In this document: positions 33,331 through 41,847 of the stretch, piece by piece
Layout of the letters: each line of letters opens with the position of its first letter
Numbering within the stretch: the first letter of the stretch is position 1
Source: Sulfobacillus thermotolerans
GTDB lineage: Bacteria; Bacillota; Sulfobacillia; Sulfobacillales; Sulfobacillaceae
Length of the DNA: 64,000 nt
NCBI GenBank assembly: GCA_002951815.1
Contig: CP019454.1
Coordinates: 1 to 64,000, forward strand
Reading direction: 5' to 3'
The notes under the pieces: model-generated
Seen by the model: only the letters and a program-made list of their open reading frames with translations
What the model was told of the DNA's origin: nothing
Database searches by the model: none
Position numbers and translations under genes: made by a program

Positions 33331-34524
33331 ATGTCTATTAGGCAATATCCCCAGTTCTTGCGCTACTGGATTGGCGACACCGCGTCCTTATGGGCTGGCA
33401 ATGCTTTTCAAGTCGCCCTCTATTGGACCTTGGCGTCTTATGCCCACGGTGCCCAAGAACTGGGTTGGCTAAGCTTTTTCTCGACAGCTCCCGTTTTAGG
33501 CGGCGGCCCTATCGTGGCTGGGTTATTTCAGCGCTTTGGCATTCGTCGTGTGATGGTTGCGGACTTTTGGATGCGCTCTGGCGTATACGCGGCTCTTGCG
33601 TTTTGGCTCACCTGGCATGGTTTCAGCCATCTTTGGTTTATTGATGGGGCAAGCACCCTATGGGGTCTGACCTTTATTGCCAATACTAGTGGTGGGCCTA
33701 GCTTATGGCCACGCCTATTACCTGAAACAAACCTGCCGCTCGCCATGAAGTTAGAGCAAACAGGATGGAATATCTCAGCGGTGGGCGGCTCACTTACGGG
33801 TGGGTTGCTAGCTATGGTGCTCCCACTAAAGACGCTGGCCTTGATTGTTAGTGGGATCTTTTTTCTGGCGGGTCTGAATCTTGCGGTACTCTTTCTCCCT
33901 CCCCAAGGTGCTCCCCAAGCCATTCACGAAGCGCATGCCTCCTTTCGGCCATGGTCACTGGTGCGGTCCGATATGCGCCTTTGGGCACCACTGCACGTAT
34001 TTTGGCTAAGCAATTTCGGGGCGGGCGACTTGGTGGTGGTGCAACCAATTATGGTGCACAAATGGCATGCGCCGGCATTGGCTTATGCTCTGTTGGAAAG
34101 CTTGAGTGCCCTAATGGGAACGGTGGGGACGTGGTTTTGGCCTCGTCGACGTTCCACACGTCCTCTTTTAACTAGGCTATGGCTGATGCAAACCGTGGCG
34201 GGGCTCGCTCTGGCCGGCTATTGGATCGGCATCATGCACCCGTTGTGGGCGTTTGTGGGGATCACTGTCAACGCGGCGATGGCCGGAGGAACCAGTATCT
34301 TTGTCATGCAGTTGCGATTCGGTGCGATACCCGAAGAGCACCGCGCGGTGGTCCTTACGCACATCCGGACCCTTCTTCAAGCCGCCGGACCTCTTGGTGC
34401 TTTGGCGGCCGGGCAATGGCTCGCGCATCACACCTTAGGCCCCGCGATCGGTGGGGCTGTTCTCATCTCTGTTGTTCCCAGTATGGGACTGTTAGGAGCC
34501 ACGTGGTGGTGGACAATCGGTTAA
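33331..34524 (+). CDS. MFS exporter, EntS/MefA-like
   Basis: 397 residues, ten to twelve helices. The start FLRYWIGDTASLWAGNAFQVALYWT is typical of the MFS_3/EntS-like exporter group, and the TM4-5 region GGPSLWPRLLPETNLPLAMKLEQ (with the usual LP...L..A..L.....N pattern) supports this. GAGGGG lies eight bases before the ATG. It should export a small molecule such as a drug or siderophore by proton antiport. It is a single gene. Confidence 0.85.
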   Translation: MSIRQYPQFLRYWIGDTASLWAGNAFQVALYWTLASYAHGAQELGWLSFFSTAPVLGGGPIVAGLFQRFGIRRVMVADFWMRSGVYAALAFWLTWHGFSHLWFIDGASTLWGLTFIANTSGGPSLWPRLLPETNLPLAMKLEQTGWNISAVGGSLTGGLLAMVLPLKTLALIVSGIFFLAGLNLAVLFLPPQGAPQAIHEAHASFRPWSLVRSDMRLWAPLHVFWLSNFGAGDLVVVQPIMVHKWHAPALAYALLESLSALMGTVGTWFWPRRRSTRPLLTRLWLMQTVAGLALAGYWIGIMHPLWAFVGITVNAAMAGGTSIFVMQLRFGAIPEEHRAVVLTHIRTLLQAAGPLGALAAGQWLAHHTLGPAIGGAVLISVVPSMGLLGATWWWTIG

Positions 34525-34542
34525 GTTTTTGCTGAAGGTATC

Positions 34543-34568
34543 GCCCTCGTTAGGACCCTAACGAGGGC
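34543..34568. terminator. Hairpin after the MFS exporter
   Basis: Perfect 11-bp stem (GCCCTCGTTAG and CTAACGAGGGC) with a four-base loop, 19 bases after the stop codon. There is no T run, so termination would be weak or factor-assisted. Confidence 0.5.
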
Positions 34569-34673
34569 ATCTGTTCGTTCCTAAGCCATCGGCTACAAAA
34601 AAGAGGCAACAACAGCGGTACAAAGAACGTAGACCTTGCCAAAACAGTGTTATCAACACCCCAATGCCTGTGT

Positions 34674-36266
34674 TTAGACTCCCTTATGGCTCTTTTGGGT
34701 AGGCTCGGTGTCAGCGCGAAAATAGGCAAGAAGAGTAATCGGGGCCACCGCCACAGCGGTCGCCAATATTCCTAGGCAGATACGGCTCAGATTAATTGAG
34801 GCGGGTGGCGCTAACAAGACGACATGGCCTAATAAATAGGACAGCAAACTATGATGGTAATACCGCCAAATAGTCCGGCTCATGGTCGCTAAGGATAAGA
34901 GCGCGGCACCGATAAATGTCCCAATTTGCAAGACTTTTGGCCACTTCATCCACCAATGTGCCGCGAGCCACGAAGCAGGAGCCAAAAGAAACAAAAAGTA
35001 GCGCCCTTGCAAGAAGTAGAACCCGGTTAAGACATTATACTCTCCTTGCATGAGCCACAGCATCGTAAAGCCGGCGCTGATCCAGACCATGGCCAAAGCC
35101 CAGCCCCGCTGTCCCCTTCCCGCAAGCACTCCGCCCAATAGAATCCATATCACTATGGCCCCGAGAACAAGGCGAAACCACGAAATGGAGATCCAAGGTT
35201 GCCACCATGGACAATCCATACCAAAAAACAGCTGAGTCACCATCATATCCATCTGAAAGGAACGACTCAATAGCTCATGGCGAACCACAAATCCCCACGT
35301 GCGAGGATTGCTCCCGGCACTCTGATAAGTTAAGGGGGGAACCAGGGCGTGGTAGCGGTGAAGCATCAGCGCAAACCAGGGCCAAGCCACCAAAAGGGCC
35401 GTAGCGCCGGCCAATCCAAACCATGCTCCCCGCACGCGCCACGAAGCCTGCTTGCGCCATACGCTGCTTAACACAAAGGGAAGGGAGAGGGCTAAAGCGA
35501 GGTAGGCTTCTTCCTTGGTCCAGATAACCATTCCAGCTAACAATCCCAGCGCGACAGCCCCCTTCCACGAGATAAACCGCAGGGGATTCTGCATCGCGGC
35601 CAGCGATGCGCCAAATACCGCCATACTGGCACCGTCCATGACCACGTCATTGTTCACGACACCCCCTAGCATGCCAACGGTAGGAATCGCAAGCACTGCG
35701 GTGGCTAAAAACATGAGCCGCAAAACGCTTTGACGAATTGCGGATCTTAGCACCTGATTCCATACAACGCCCAATACCGCAAGCCACAAAGCGCTGACCG
35801 CCCGTGCCATATACGCCGCGTACAACACATTGCGCAGGCCTAATAACCTAAGCCCCCATGCAATGAGGTCATAATAGAGGGGTGGATAAATCTCCACGTA
35901 ATTTTGAGTGCCTATCGTTGCCGCTTGAGCGCTCGCGCTCGCGTGCGCCACCGCCCGAAAAATCTTGGCCGTTTCATAAGGTGTCCAAGAAAACCACGCG
36001 GCCGGATCCTGCAGGACCCGGGCACGCTGGGACAACGTCACCGCCATATTTTCTGCGGACGAGGGGCTATACAGCCAAGGACTTTGTCCCGCTGGAACAA
36101 TGTCTTGCCGCGGCGGAAACACATGATGTTCCATGTACTGGACATAAGCAAACTGTGCCGGCTCATCAGGTCCTTGCCACAAGGGCATCAGACCCATCCA
36201 TATCAGCCCCAGGCTGAGGAAAAACGCAAACACCATGAATTGTTCTCGTCCTCGTACTTTGTGCAT
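34674..36266 (-). CDS. DUF2142-family polytopic membrane protein, probable glycosyltransferase
   Basis: 530 residues, about eleven membrane helices. Right after TM1 comes GPDEPAQFAYVQYM, the DUF2142 signature, with an acidic DE pair placed like the catalytic acid of lipid-dependent (PMT/ArnT-like) glycosyltransferases. A long outer loop (SPWLYSPSSAENMAV) and a QGRYFLFLLAP segment near the C-terminal end are also family-like. GAGGAGG lies five bases before the ATG at 36266. It follows the flavoprotein gene by 36 bases in the same operon, so both probably serve a surface glycan. Confidence 0.82.
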   Translation of the reverse strand: MHKVRGREQFMVFAFFLSLGLIWMGLMPLWQGPDEPAQFAYVQYMEHHVFPPRQDIVPAGQSPWLYSPSSAENMAVTLSQRARVLQDPAAWFSWTPYETAKIFRAVAHASASAQAATIGTQNYVEIYPPLYYDLIAWGLRLLGLRNVLYAAYMARAVSALWLAVLGVVWNQVLRSAIRQSVLRLMFLATAVLAIPTVGMLGGVVNNDVVMDGASMAVFGASLAAMQNPLRFISWKGAVALGLLAGMVIWTKEEAYLALALSLPFVLSSVWRKQASWRVRGAWFGLAGATALLVAWPWFALMLHRYHALVPPLTYQSAGSNPRTWGFVVRHELLSRSFQMDMMVTQLFFGMDCPWWQPWISISWFRLVLGAIVIWILLGGVLAGRGQRGWALAMVWISAGFTMLWLMQGEYNVLTGFYFLQGRYFLFLLAPASWLAAHWWMKWPKVLQIGTFIGAALLSLATMSRTIWRYYHHSLLSYLLGHVVLLAPPASINLSRICLGILATAVAVAPITLLAYFRADTEPTQKSHKGV

Positions 36267-36302
36267 CGCGCCTCCTCGGGCATCTGACAACACCATACCC
36301 CT

Positions 36303-37748
36303 TTATCCTTTGAGGCTGCGCAGCCTTTGTGGAACCGACCGCACACTCCCTGAAGTCTCCAAGTATTGCGCATCGCCATTCACGGCCCACACATCATAAT
36401 GGGCGCCAGACACATTCTTCGCCGCTAAAATCCCCGTCATCATGGCATGATCCTGATTATTGTAACGATGCATGCCATTGCGGCCGGCGACGTGGACATT
36501 GGGCAGGTGTGACGCCAGAAAGTGGCGTATGGTCCTGACGTGGTGCTCATAAGCGTCGTCATAGACGGGGTAAGCCTTGGGGACACGAATCACCGTTCCG
36601 TCAAGACAGCGTGCTTGCCCTAAAAGACCGGTTGCGCGGGCTTCTTGTTCGGCTAAATTCAATAACGCCGCGTCCGTCATGGTCCACAATTTATCGCCCG
36701 CAAAGCAAAAATACTCCATGCCTATACCGGTCTTAGATGCATCAGGGACCATAGCCGGACTCCAGTTTTTGAAGTTTTGAATGCGCCCGACTTTAAGGCC
36801 GGGATCATGGATGTAAATCCATTGGTCGGGAAAAAGATGGGGCGCGTCAATAATAAGCCCTACCGTCAAAAAATCTCGGTACTGCAGCGATTCCGCCGCG
36901 TTGATGACTTCTTCTGGCGCCTTGGGGTGCAAGGCGCGCACGAAAGAGCGCAGCGGCATTGATGAAATCACGTGATGGACGGTACTGACATGATGGGGTG
37001 TTTCGATTTGCACGACGCCACGCCCCTTTTCCCAGATAATGCGAGCGACTTTGGCCCCCATGACCACATGCCCGCCTTGCTCACGAATCCGCTCAGCGAC
37101 TTTTTCCCATAACATGCCAGGCCCTAAGCGCGGGTAGAAAAAAGCGTTTGTTAACGTTTTAATAACGCCGGTAGCCGATTGTCTGCCAGGCCAAAGAGCC
37201 GCCTGCACCGCACGGCCTAAATTTAGTCCTTGAATGCGTTGTACGGCCCAGTCCGCGCTTATCTCTTGGCAGGGCATTCCCCACACTTTCTCCGTGTAGG
37301 TTTTAAAGAACATTTGATACAACTGTCGACCAAAGTGGTTGATGACCCACTCTTCAAAATTCGTGACAGGTGTGATCGGTTGGATTTGCGCTCCGGCAAA
37401 ACTGGCCAAACACTGCACCGTCTTGAGCATTCCCATATTGCGAAAGGCATTAGAAGCTTTCAGCGGGTAGTCATAAAATTTTCCTTGGTAGTAAATGCGG
37501 GACAACCGCTGCCGCCTTAACAGATCGTCGCCTAGCACGTCTTTCCAATAGGTTTCCATGGCCAAGTTCTTGGAAAAAAAGCGGTGGCCACCAATATCAA
37601 ATCGGTAGCCCTTGTACAGAACGGTTCGAGAAATCCCCCCGACATGATGCGCATCTTGCTCGTAGACGATGACCTGATGCCCCTGTTGGACCGCTTCATA
37701 GCCTGCCGCGAGGCCCGCAGGTCCTGCTCCGATAACAACAACGTCCAT
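36303..37748 (-). CDS. FAD-dependent oxidoreductase, UDP-galactopyranose mutase-like
   Basis: 481 residues from ATG 37748. The N-terminal Rossmann motif VVVIGAGPAGLAAGYEA binds FAD, followed by VGGISRTVLYKGYRFDIGGHRFFSKN, the FAD/substrate segment shared with UDP-galactopyranose mutases and related protoporphyrinogen-oxidase-like enzymes. The C-terminal region has HVAGRNGMHRYNNQDHAMMTG, the second FAD contact. It is longer than classical Glf (about 370-400 residues), so the substrate may be another nucleotide sugar. It is the first gene of an operon with the DUF2142 protein. Confidence 0.85.
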   Translation of the reverse strand: MDVVVIGAGPAGLAAGYEAVQQGHQVIVYEQDAHHVGGISRTVLYKGYRFDIGGHRFFSKNLAMETYWKDVLGDDLLRRQRLSRIYYQGKFYDYPLKASNAFRNMGMLKTVQCLASFAGAQIQPITPVTNFEEWVINHFGRQLYQMFFKTYTEKVWGMPCQEISADWAVQRIQGLNLGRAVQAALWPGRQSATGVIKTLTNAFFYPRLGPGMLWEKVAERIREQGGHVVMGAKVARIIWEKGRGVVQIETPHHVSTVHHVISSMPLRSFVRALHPKAPEEVINAAESLQYRDFLTVGLIIDAPHLFPDQWIYIHDPGLKVGRIQNFKNWSPAMVPDASKTGIGMEYFCFAGDKLWTMTDAALLNLAEQEARATGLLGQARCLDGTVIRVPKAYPVYDDAYEHHVRTIRHFLASHLPNVHVAGRNGMHRYNNQDHAMMTGILAAKNVSGAHYDVWAVNGDAQYLETSGSVRSVPQRLRSLKG

Positions 37749-38114
37749 GACCCTGTCCTTTCGCACTGTCTCGGACAGTATAATGACCCAGAAATTGCTG
37801 AGTTATCCACACATTGTGCACATCATCATGCATTTCGATCATTTCCGGATTTGGTCCTTGCCTTTACTCAGGCCATTATCGTAGTGGATACCGGTCTTAA
37901 GCGGCAAGCAGTTGCATAATGTCAAGTTCTCCCATCTTTTACATTCAGATGATTTGGGGACTCAAGGACACTAAACCACCCACGATCTGGTCCAAGGGCA
38001 GACAAGGACTGGCGGCAAACGATCGTTTCCACGGTGCCCGAACCCATAAATTTTTTCGCCTTAGAACTTTTTTCTATGGAATCCATATTATGGCCATTAA
38101 GGAGGGATTTGACA
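37749..38114. other. Divergent intergenic region with one DnaA box
   Basis: The gap separates the leftward glycan operon and the rightward peptidoglycan-binding gene. A perfect DnaA box TTATCCACA is at 37803-37811, close to the likely promoter of the flavoprotein (TATAAT-like ATTATA near 37780-37785 on the minus strand). No gene is seen. Confidence 0.5.
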
Positions 38115-39908
38115 TTGGCTAGCTTTTCTAACAACTTGCCGGTCGTGCCTTTTGGATCGCGAGTACTTCGGTTGCAGTCGCCTGCAATTGCAGGAACTGA
38201 TGTGAAAGTTTTTCAACGCCTATACGATACCATGCTAGAACTTATGGATCCCCCTCAAGGCCCCATGGGCTCCCGCATTCCCATTACCGGGATCTTTGAC
38301 CACAGTAGCCAACAAGCCGCGTACAATATCCAAAGTTATTTCGGAATTGCGGTCGATGGTGTTGTCGACCGGCAAACGTACCGCATTATGGGGCAGGATA
38401 ATAGCGCCTATGGAGGTCCAGCGTTTGGCTCCCGTCCATTAAGCATCGGCATGAGTGGCGGAGACGTGAGGGTACTGCAAAACCGATTAAATTGCCTGCG
38501 TTACGCATCGATTAATAATCAGCCTGCCAATGGCATTTTTGGATCATCGACAAAACCCGCAGTTCTCGCGTTTCAGGGAGATAACATTGTTTATCGCCAT
38601 TGGGACATATCATTCGATGGGTCAGTTGGTCCCAACACCTTTGATATCTTGTGGATTACATCTTTTACCGGCGGCCGCAATTTGGGAGAAGGGGACAACG
38701 GATTCGATACTGTGGGCCTCCAAGTCATTCTGCAAAATCTAGGCTTCTACCTTGGTCGCATTGATGGCTATTTTGGGCGAGCTACGCGTGAGGCCGTGCG
38801 CGCGTTTCAAAAAGCGTTTGGCATAACTGTGGATGGCGTTGCCGGCTCAGAAACCTTCTACGCGCTAGGACGTTCGAATCCGGTCTTTTGGTACTCGGCC
38901 GACCTTTTTCCTCGCCAGCGCATCGGCGATCTGCACACTATTCGAGAAATTTCATCGACGATAGATCCCATAAACGGTGACAAAAATCCTTATGGCGTCA
39001 TATTAGCACCGAATACGTTTGATGATACCCAAACCGTGCTCAAACACGGCGATGTGCTGGTCTCAAACATTAACAACGCCAAAGGCATCATGGGTCTAGG
39101 CAGCACCTTAGAACGCATTGTACAGGGGAAACCTCACCGATTCTTCGCAGGAGCCATGGCACCTATTGCGATTGCGACATCAAATCTAGGAGCCACGTGG
39201 ATCGCCGATTACGGATTTAATCCGAACGGAAGTCAGGGGATTGTCCAAGTGATTTCGGCGAATGGTCTTCTATTTTCTGGGGGCGATATTCGCCGCGATC
39301 TATTTGCCGGTCCTTGGGGAATGCAGTTTAATTTTGGTGAATTCTATGGACTTCCCGCCGCATTCTTCTCTACCAATGTCCTTTCAGGCACCATCGATCG
39401 CTTTACGGGTTTTCATCCCCCGAACTTTAATGAGGATTCCATCACCGTACAAATCGGATCCGGCTTTGCCCACATCGGCACTACTATTAACACGGTTTAC
39501 GGACCGCAAGGCATGATTTGGTTACCAATGGGCGATGCTCTCTACATTGCCGATGGAGCCCATGACAGTATCTCCGTGCTCGCCCCTGTCTCCACAGGTG
39601 AAAATGATATGGGATCAGGGCTTACGATTTATCAAGGACCTCCCCTCAACAAGCCAGCGGGGTTGGGGTTCAATCCCGAAAACGGTCACCTCATTGCGGT
39701 TAATCAAGGAGACAATCGAGCCATCGAAATCAATCCCCGAACAGGACGCCTTGTGTCATCCCGGACGTTGGATAAAACGCCTGTCAACCCCGTCACAGGC
39801 GCTGGCTCTGCCTTATTTGGGATTTATGTCGCCCTTGATGAAGACGGGGAACTGGCCTTATATTTCACCAACAACAATACCAATACGGTTAATGTTCTCA
39901 CCCGTTAG
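38115..39908 (+). CDS. Three peptidoglycan-binding domains fused to a beta-propeller
   Basis: 597 residues from TTG 38115, with AAGGAGGG eight bases upstream. Three PG_binding_1-type units are visible: GIFDHSSQQAAYNIQSYFGI...VDGVVDRQTY (about 30-110), GDVRVLQNRLNCL...NGIFGSSTKPAVLAFQ (about 120-200), and GLQVILQNLGFYLGRIDGYFGRATREAVRAFQ (about 205-270). The C-terminal 300 residues resemble an NHL/YncE propeller with repeats such as GDVLVSNINNAKGIMGLG and GDALYIADGAHDSISVL. I see no signal peptide and no membrane helix, which is odd for wall-binding domains. A spore-coat or wall role is possible; the partner ligand is unknown. Confidence 0.8.
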   Translation: MASFSNNLPVVPFGSRVLRLQSPAIAGTDVKVFQRLYDTMLELMDPPQGPMGSRIPITGIFDHSSQQAAYNIQSYFGIAVDGVVDRQTYRIMGQDNSAYGGPAFGSRPLSIGMSGGDVRVLQNRLNCLRYASINNQPANGIFGSSTKPAVLAFQGDNIVYRHWDISFDGSVGPNTFDILWITSFTGGRNLGEGDNGFDTVGLQVILQNLGFYLGRIDGYFGRATREAVRAFQKAFGITVDGVAGSETFYALGRSNPVFWYSADLFPRQRIGDLHTIREISSTIDPINGDKNPYGVILAPNTFDDTQTVLKHGDVLVSNINNAKGIMGLGSTLERIVQGKPHRFFAGAMAPIAIATSNLGATWIADYGFNPNGSQGIVQVISANGLLFSGGDIRRDLFAGPWGMQFNFGEFYGLPAAFFSTNVLSGTIDRFTGFHPPNFNEDSITVQIGSGFAHIGTTINTVYGPQGMIWLPMGDALYIADGAHDSISVLAPVSTGENDMGSGLTIYQGPPLNKPAGLGFNPENGHLIAVNQGDNRAIEINPRTGRLVSSRTLDKTPVNPVTGAGSALFGIYVALDEDGELALYFTNNNTNTVNVLTR

Positions 39909-40416
39909 CCAAGTTTCAATAGGTGAGCTCTCATCTCGTCGGTTACGTTCCGTCTAGCCATAATAATAACGGGGATGTTTGAATCCAAGGCCCCGAATAA
40001 ATTTGGCCGGGGGGTTATTAGCAAAGCGATGACCCCACCATAGAGTCTTAGTTTCCCAATAGTCGCTCCCTTAATCGGTATCATCCGGGTCCCACTTAGA
40101 GCCAAGCGTAACGTGTACAACCACGCCGAAATCTCAGCGCGCGAATCGTATTAGTATGAGTCTCAATACAGGACGCGTACTGGCCTTGAAAGCTAGTATA
40201 TAACTATCCCAGCCCATCAGCAGCGAAGTTTTGTCCTATGAGGTTTCTTGCGCGTCAATTAGATTTCAGGCTTTTCGAGGTCCTTTTGGCGCAATTAGAG
40301 ATTTTTTGGGTGCGTTTTTAGCGATTCCCAACTTGACTATGTGAACTGCTCCCGCCCGCTTCGCTTAGAGCACTCATTAATCCTATGTTACCATGGAAGC
40401 CACGAAATCCCGGGGA
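39909..40416. other. No gene; possible degenerate insertion-sequence end
   Basis: No supported reading frame. Around 40240-40330 two related strings, GCGCGTCAATTAGA and GGCGCAATTAGAGA, recur about 40 bases apart, as in the repeated ends of IS21-like elements. No transposase is present. The resemblance is weak. Confidence 0.35.
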
Positions 40417-40773
40417 CTAGAGCATACCAGATCCCATATCCGATAGGATTCTCTTGAGCTTCTTGAGGATCGCAGGGACATCCTCTTGTACGGTGTCCCA
40501 AACAATCTCGGGATCCACATGACCATAGTTGTGAACTACACGGTGGCGAATGCCCGTGATGGCTGCCCAAGGAGCATCGGAATACCCAGTGGTCCATAGT
40601 CGATCGAAACGCCCCGCGGCTTCCCCCAAGACAGTGAGGTTCCTCAGAACCGCATCAAATAACAATGTATCATCGACGAATTCGGCCAAGGTCCGATTTT
40701 CACAATACCGGAGGATTTTTTCGCATGCATCCACCATATCGACTAAGTATACAACCGCATTCTTTTCCGCCAT
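40417..40773 (-). CDS. hepT: HepT-like ribonuclease toxin (DUF86)
   Basis: 118 residues, all helical. The HEPN catalytic motif RHRVVHNY (R-x4-H-x-Y) near residues 76-83 is intact, with the Tyr that the MntA partner modifies. DTVQEDVPAILKKLKRIL is the usual C-terminal helix. The ATG shares a base with the TAA of the upstream mntA gene (TAATG), the classic coupled layout. HepT cleaves RNA and is neutralised when MntA AMPylates it. Here mntA is frameshifted, so the toxin is either silent or tolerated. Confidence 0.88.
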   Translation of the reverse strand: MAEKNAVVYLVDMVDACEKILRYCENRTLAEFVDDTLLFDAVLRNLTVLGEAAGRFDRLWTTGYSDAPWAAITGIRHRVVHNYGHVDPEIVWDTVQEDVPAILKKLKRILSDMGSGML

Positions 40774-41020
40774 TAGGCTTGGACCTCTGGTGGAAAAATC
40801 GATACCATCTGCTTTCGAACTTGGTCTCTAATCACGGGATGGATCTCCTGCAGGGTATGCATATCGACAGAGCGCCCTTCGAATATCTCCGAAAATCGGT
40901 CTTGAATGCTCAGCAGACGAACAAAACCCACGCGCTGACCGGGCGCAAATCGAACTACCAGGTCGATATCGCTCTCAAGCTCACAAGAGATGATCCGACG
41001 CCTTCAGTTCGTTTGGGCAT
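40773..41020 (-). pseudogene. mntA: MntA nucleotidyltransferase antitoxin, frameshifted and shortened
   Basis: The C-terminal two-thirds is clear: ELESDIDLVVRFAPGQRVGF with the catalytic DxD, then RFSEIFEGRSVDMHTLQEI and ending FPPEVQA at a TAA (40775-40773). The GSS part of the GSx(10)DxD nucleotidyltransferase motif is seen as EGVGSSL in another frame, from ATG 41020. The two are joined by a frameshift near 40990, and spacing between GSS and DID is too short. The first 20 or so residues normally found before GSS are also missing. Adenylyltransferase activity should be lost. Confidence 0.8.
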
Positions 41021-41033
41021 TTCCGTTTAGCCT

Positions 41034-41412
41034 TATTGACAAGTGCGCCTATTCAGCAATCGTGTGGTGGTGAATTCATAAGGAAAATCAAAAGAAGCAG
41101 TATAAATCTCTGTGCAAATTCTGGCCAAATCGCTCCCCTTTGGGTTTAGCAAAAGCGCTGATCACCTCGTAATTGGACAGCACCAGAAGTTTAGGCTAGG
41201 TTTCAGGAAGCCCCGTCCGCACGAAGTCCGCACTGCGTGATTTGCGGTACACCCATTCGACCTTGCTCTTACAGCAAGGCGTTGGCACATGGGCATGGAT
41301 TGCTGGCCAGTGCCCACAAGATTGACCGGGCCAACAATGCTAACAGCCAAAAAAATAAAGTCGGCCGACAATAAAAAAACGCCGCGTACACGCAATACGC
41401 TGCGCCAAATTT
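41034..41412. other. No recognisable gene
   Basis: Intergenic between the hepT-mntA remnant and the tRNA cluster. No supported reading frame, no clear terminator and no other RNA gene seen. Confidence 0.4.
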
Positions 41413-41488
41413 TGGTGCGCCCGCCGGGATTTGAACCTGGGACCTCTTGATTCGTAGTCAAGCGCTCTATCCGCTGAGCTACGGGCGC
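41413..41488 (-). tRNA. tRNA-Arg (anticodon ACG)
   Basis: 76 bases including an encoded CCA. The acceptor stem GCGCCCG/CGGGCGC with discriminator A, a D-arm beginning AGCTCAGC, an anticodon stem with loop CTACGAA, and GGTTCAAATCC in the T arm are all present. ACG, read as inosine, decodes CGU, CGC and CGA. Confidence 0.97.
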
Positions 41489-41529
41489 ACAACATTTAAA
41501 TTATATCAAACTTTTGTCGATTCTGCAAG

Positions 41530-41623
41530 TGGCGGAGGGAGTGGGATTCGAACCCACGCTAGGCTTGAAAGCCTACTAACGGTTTAGCAAACCGCCCTCT
41601 TCGGCCAGCTTGAGTATCCCTCC
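41530..41623 (-). tRNA. tRNA-Ser (anticodon GCT)
   Basis: 94 bases with encoded CCA, acceptor GGAGGGA/TCCCTCC and discriminator G. The long variable arm (stem around GTAGGCTTTCAAGCCTA) is typical of serine tRNA. GCT decodes AGC and AGU. Confidence 0.97.
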
Positions 41624-41690
41624 GTGCGCAAGGGCTATAATATCATAATCAGACTAGGCATGGCAAGCCTGCAGAATCTGGTTTAAAAAG

Positions 41691-41774
41691 TGGCGGAGGG
41701 GACAGGACTCGAACCTGCAAGCCCGAAGGCGGTGGTTTTCAAGACCACTGCGTTACCAATTACGCTACCCCTCC
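41691..41774 (-). tRNA. tRNA-Ser (anticodon TGA)
   Basis: 84 bases with encoded CCA, acceptor GGAGGGG/CCCCTCC, discriminator G, and an extended variable arm with a TTCG loop. TGA decodes UCA and other UCN codons by wobble. It lies 73 bases downstream of serS on the same strand. Confidence 0.96.
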
Positions 41775-41847
41775 AAAGACAAAGAATAGTGTACCCTAAA
41801 AATGCAGGGAAGAAAAGAGGGAGGCACTGGGAAACAGCACCTCGATC

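Noticed and set aside
40240-40330. IS21-like repeated ends
   Set aside because: Only two short related strings; no transposase and no second end, so it is not listed as a mobile element.
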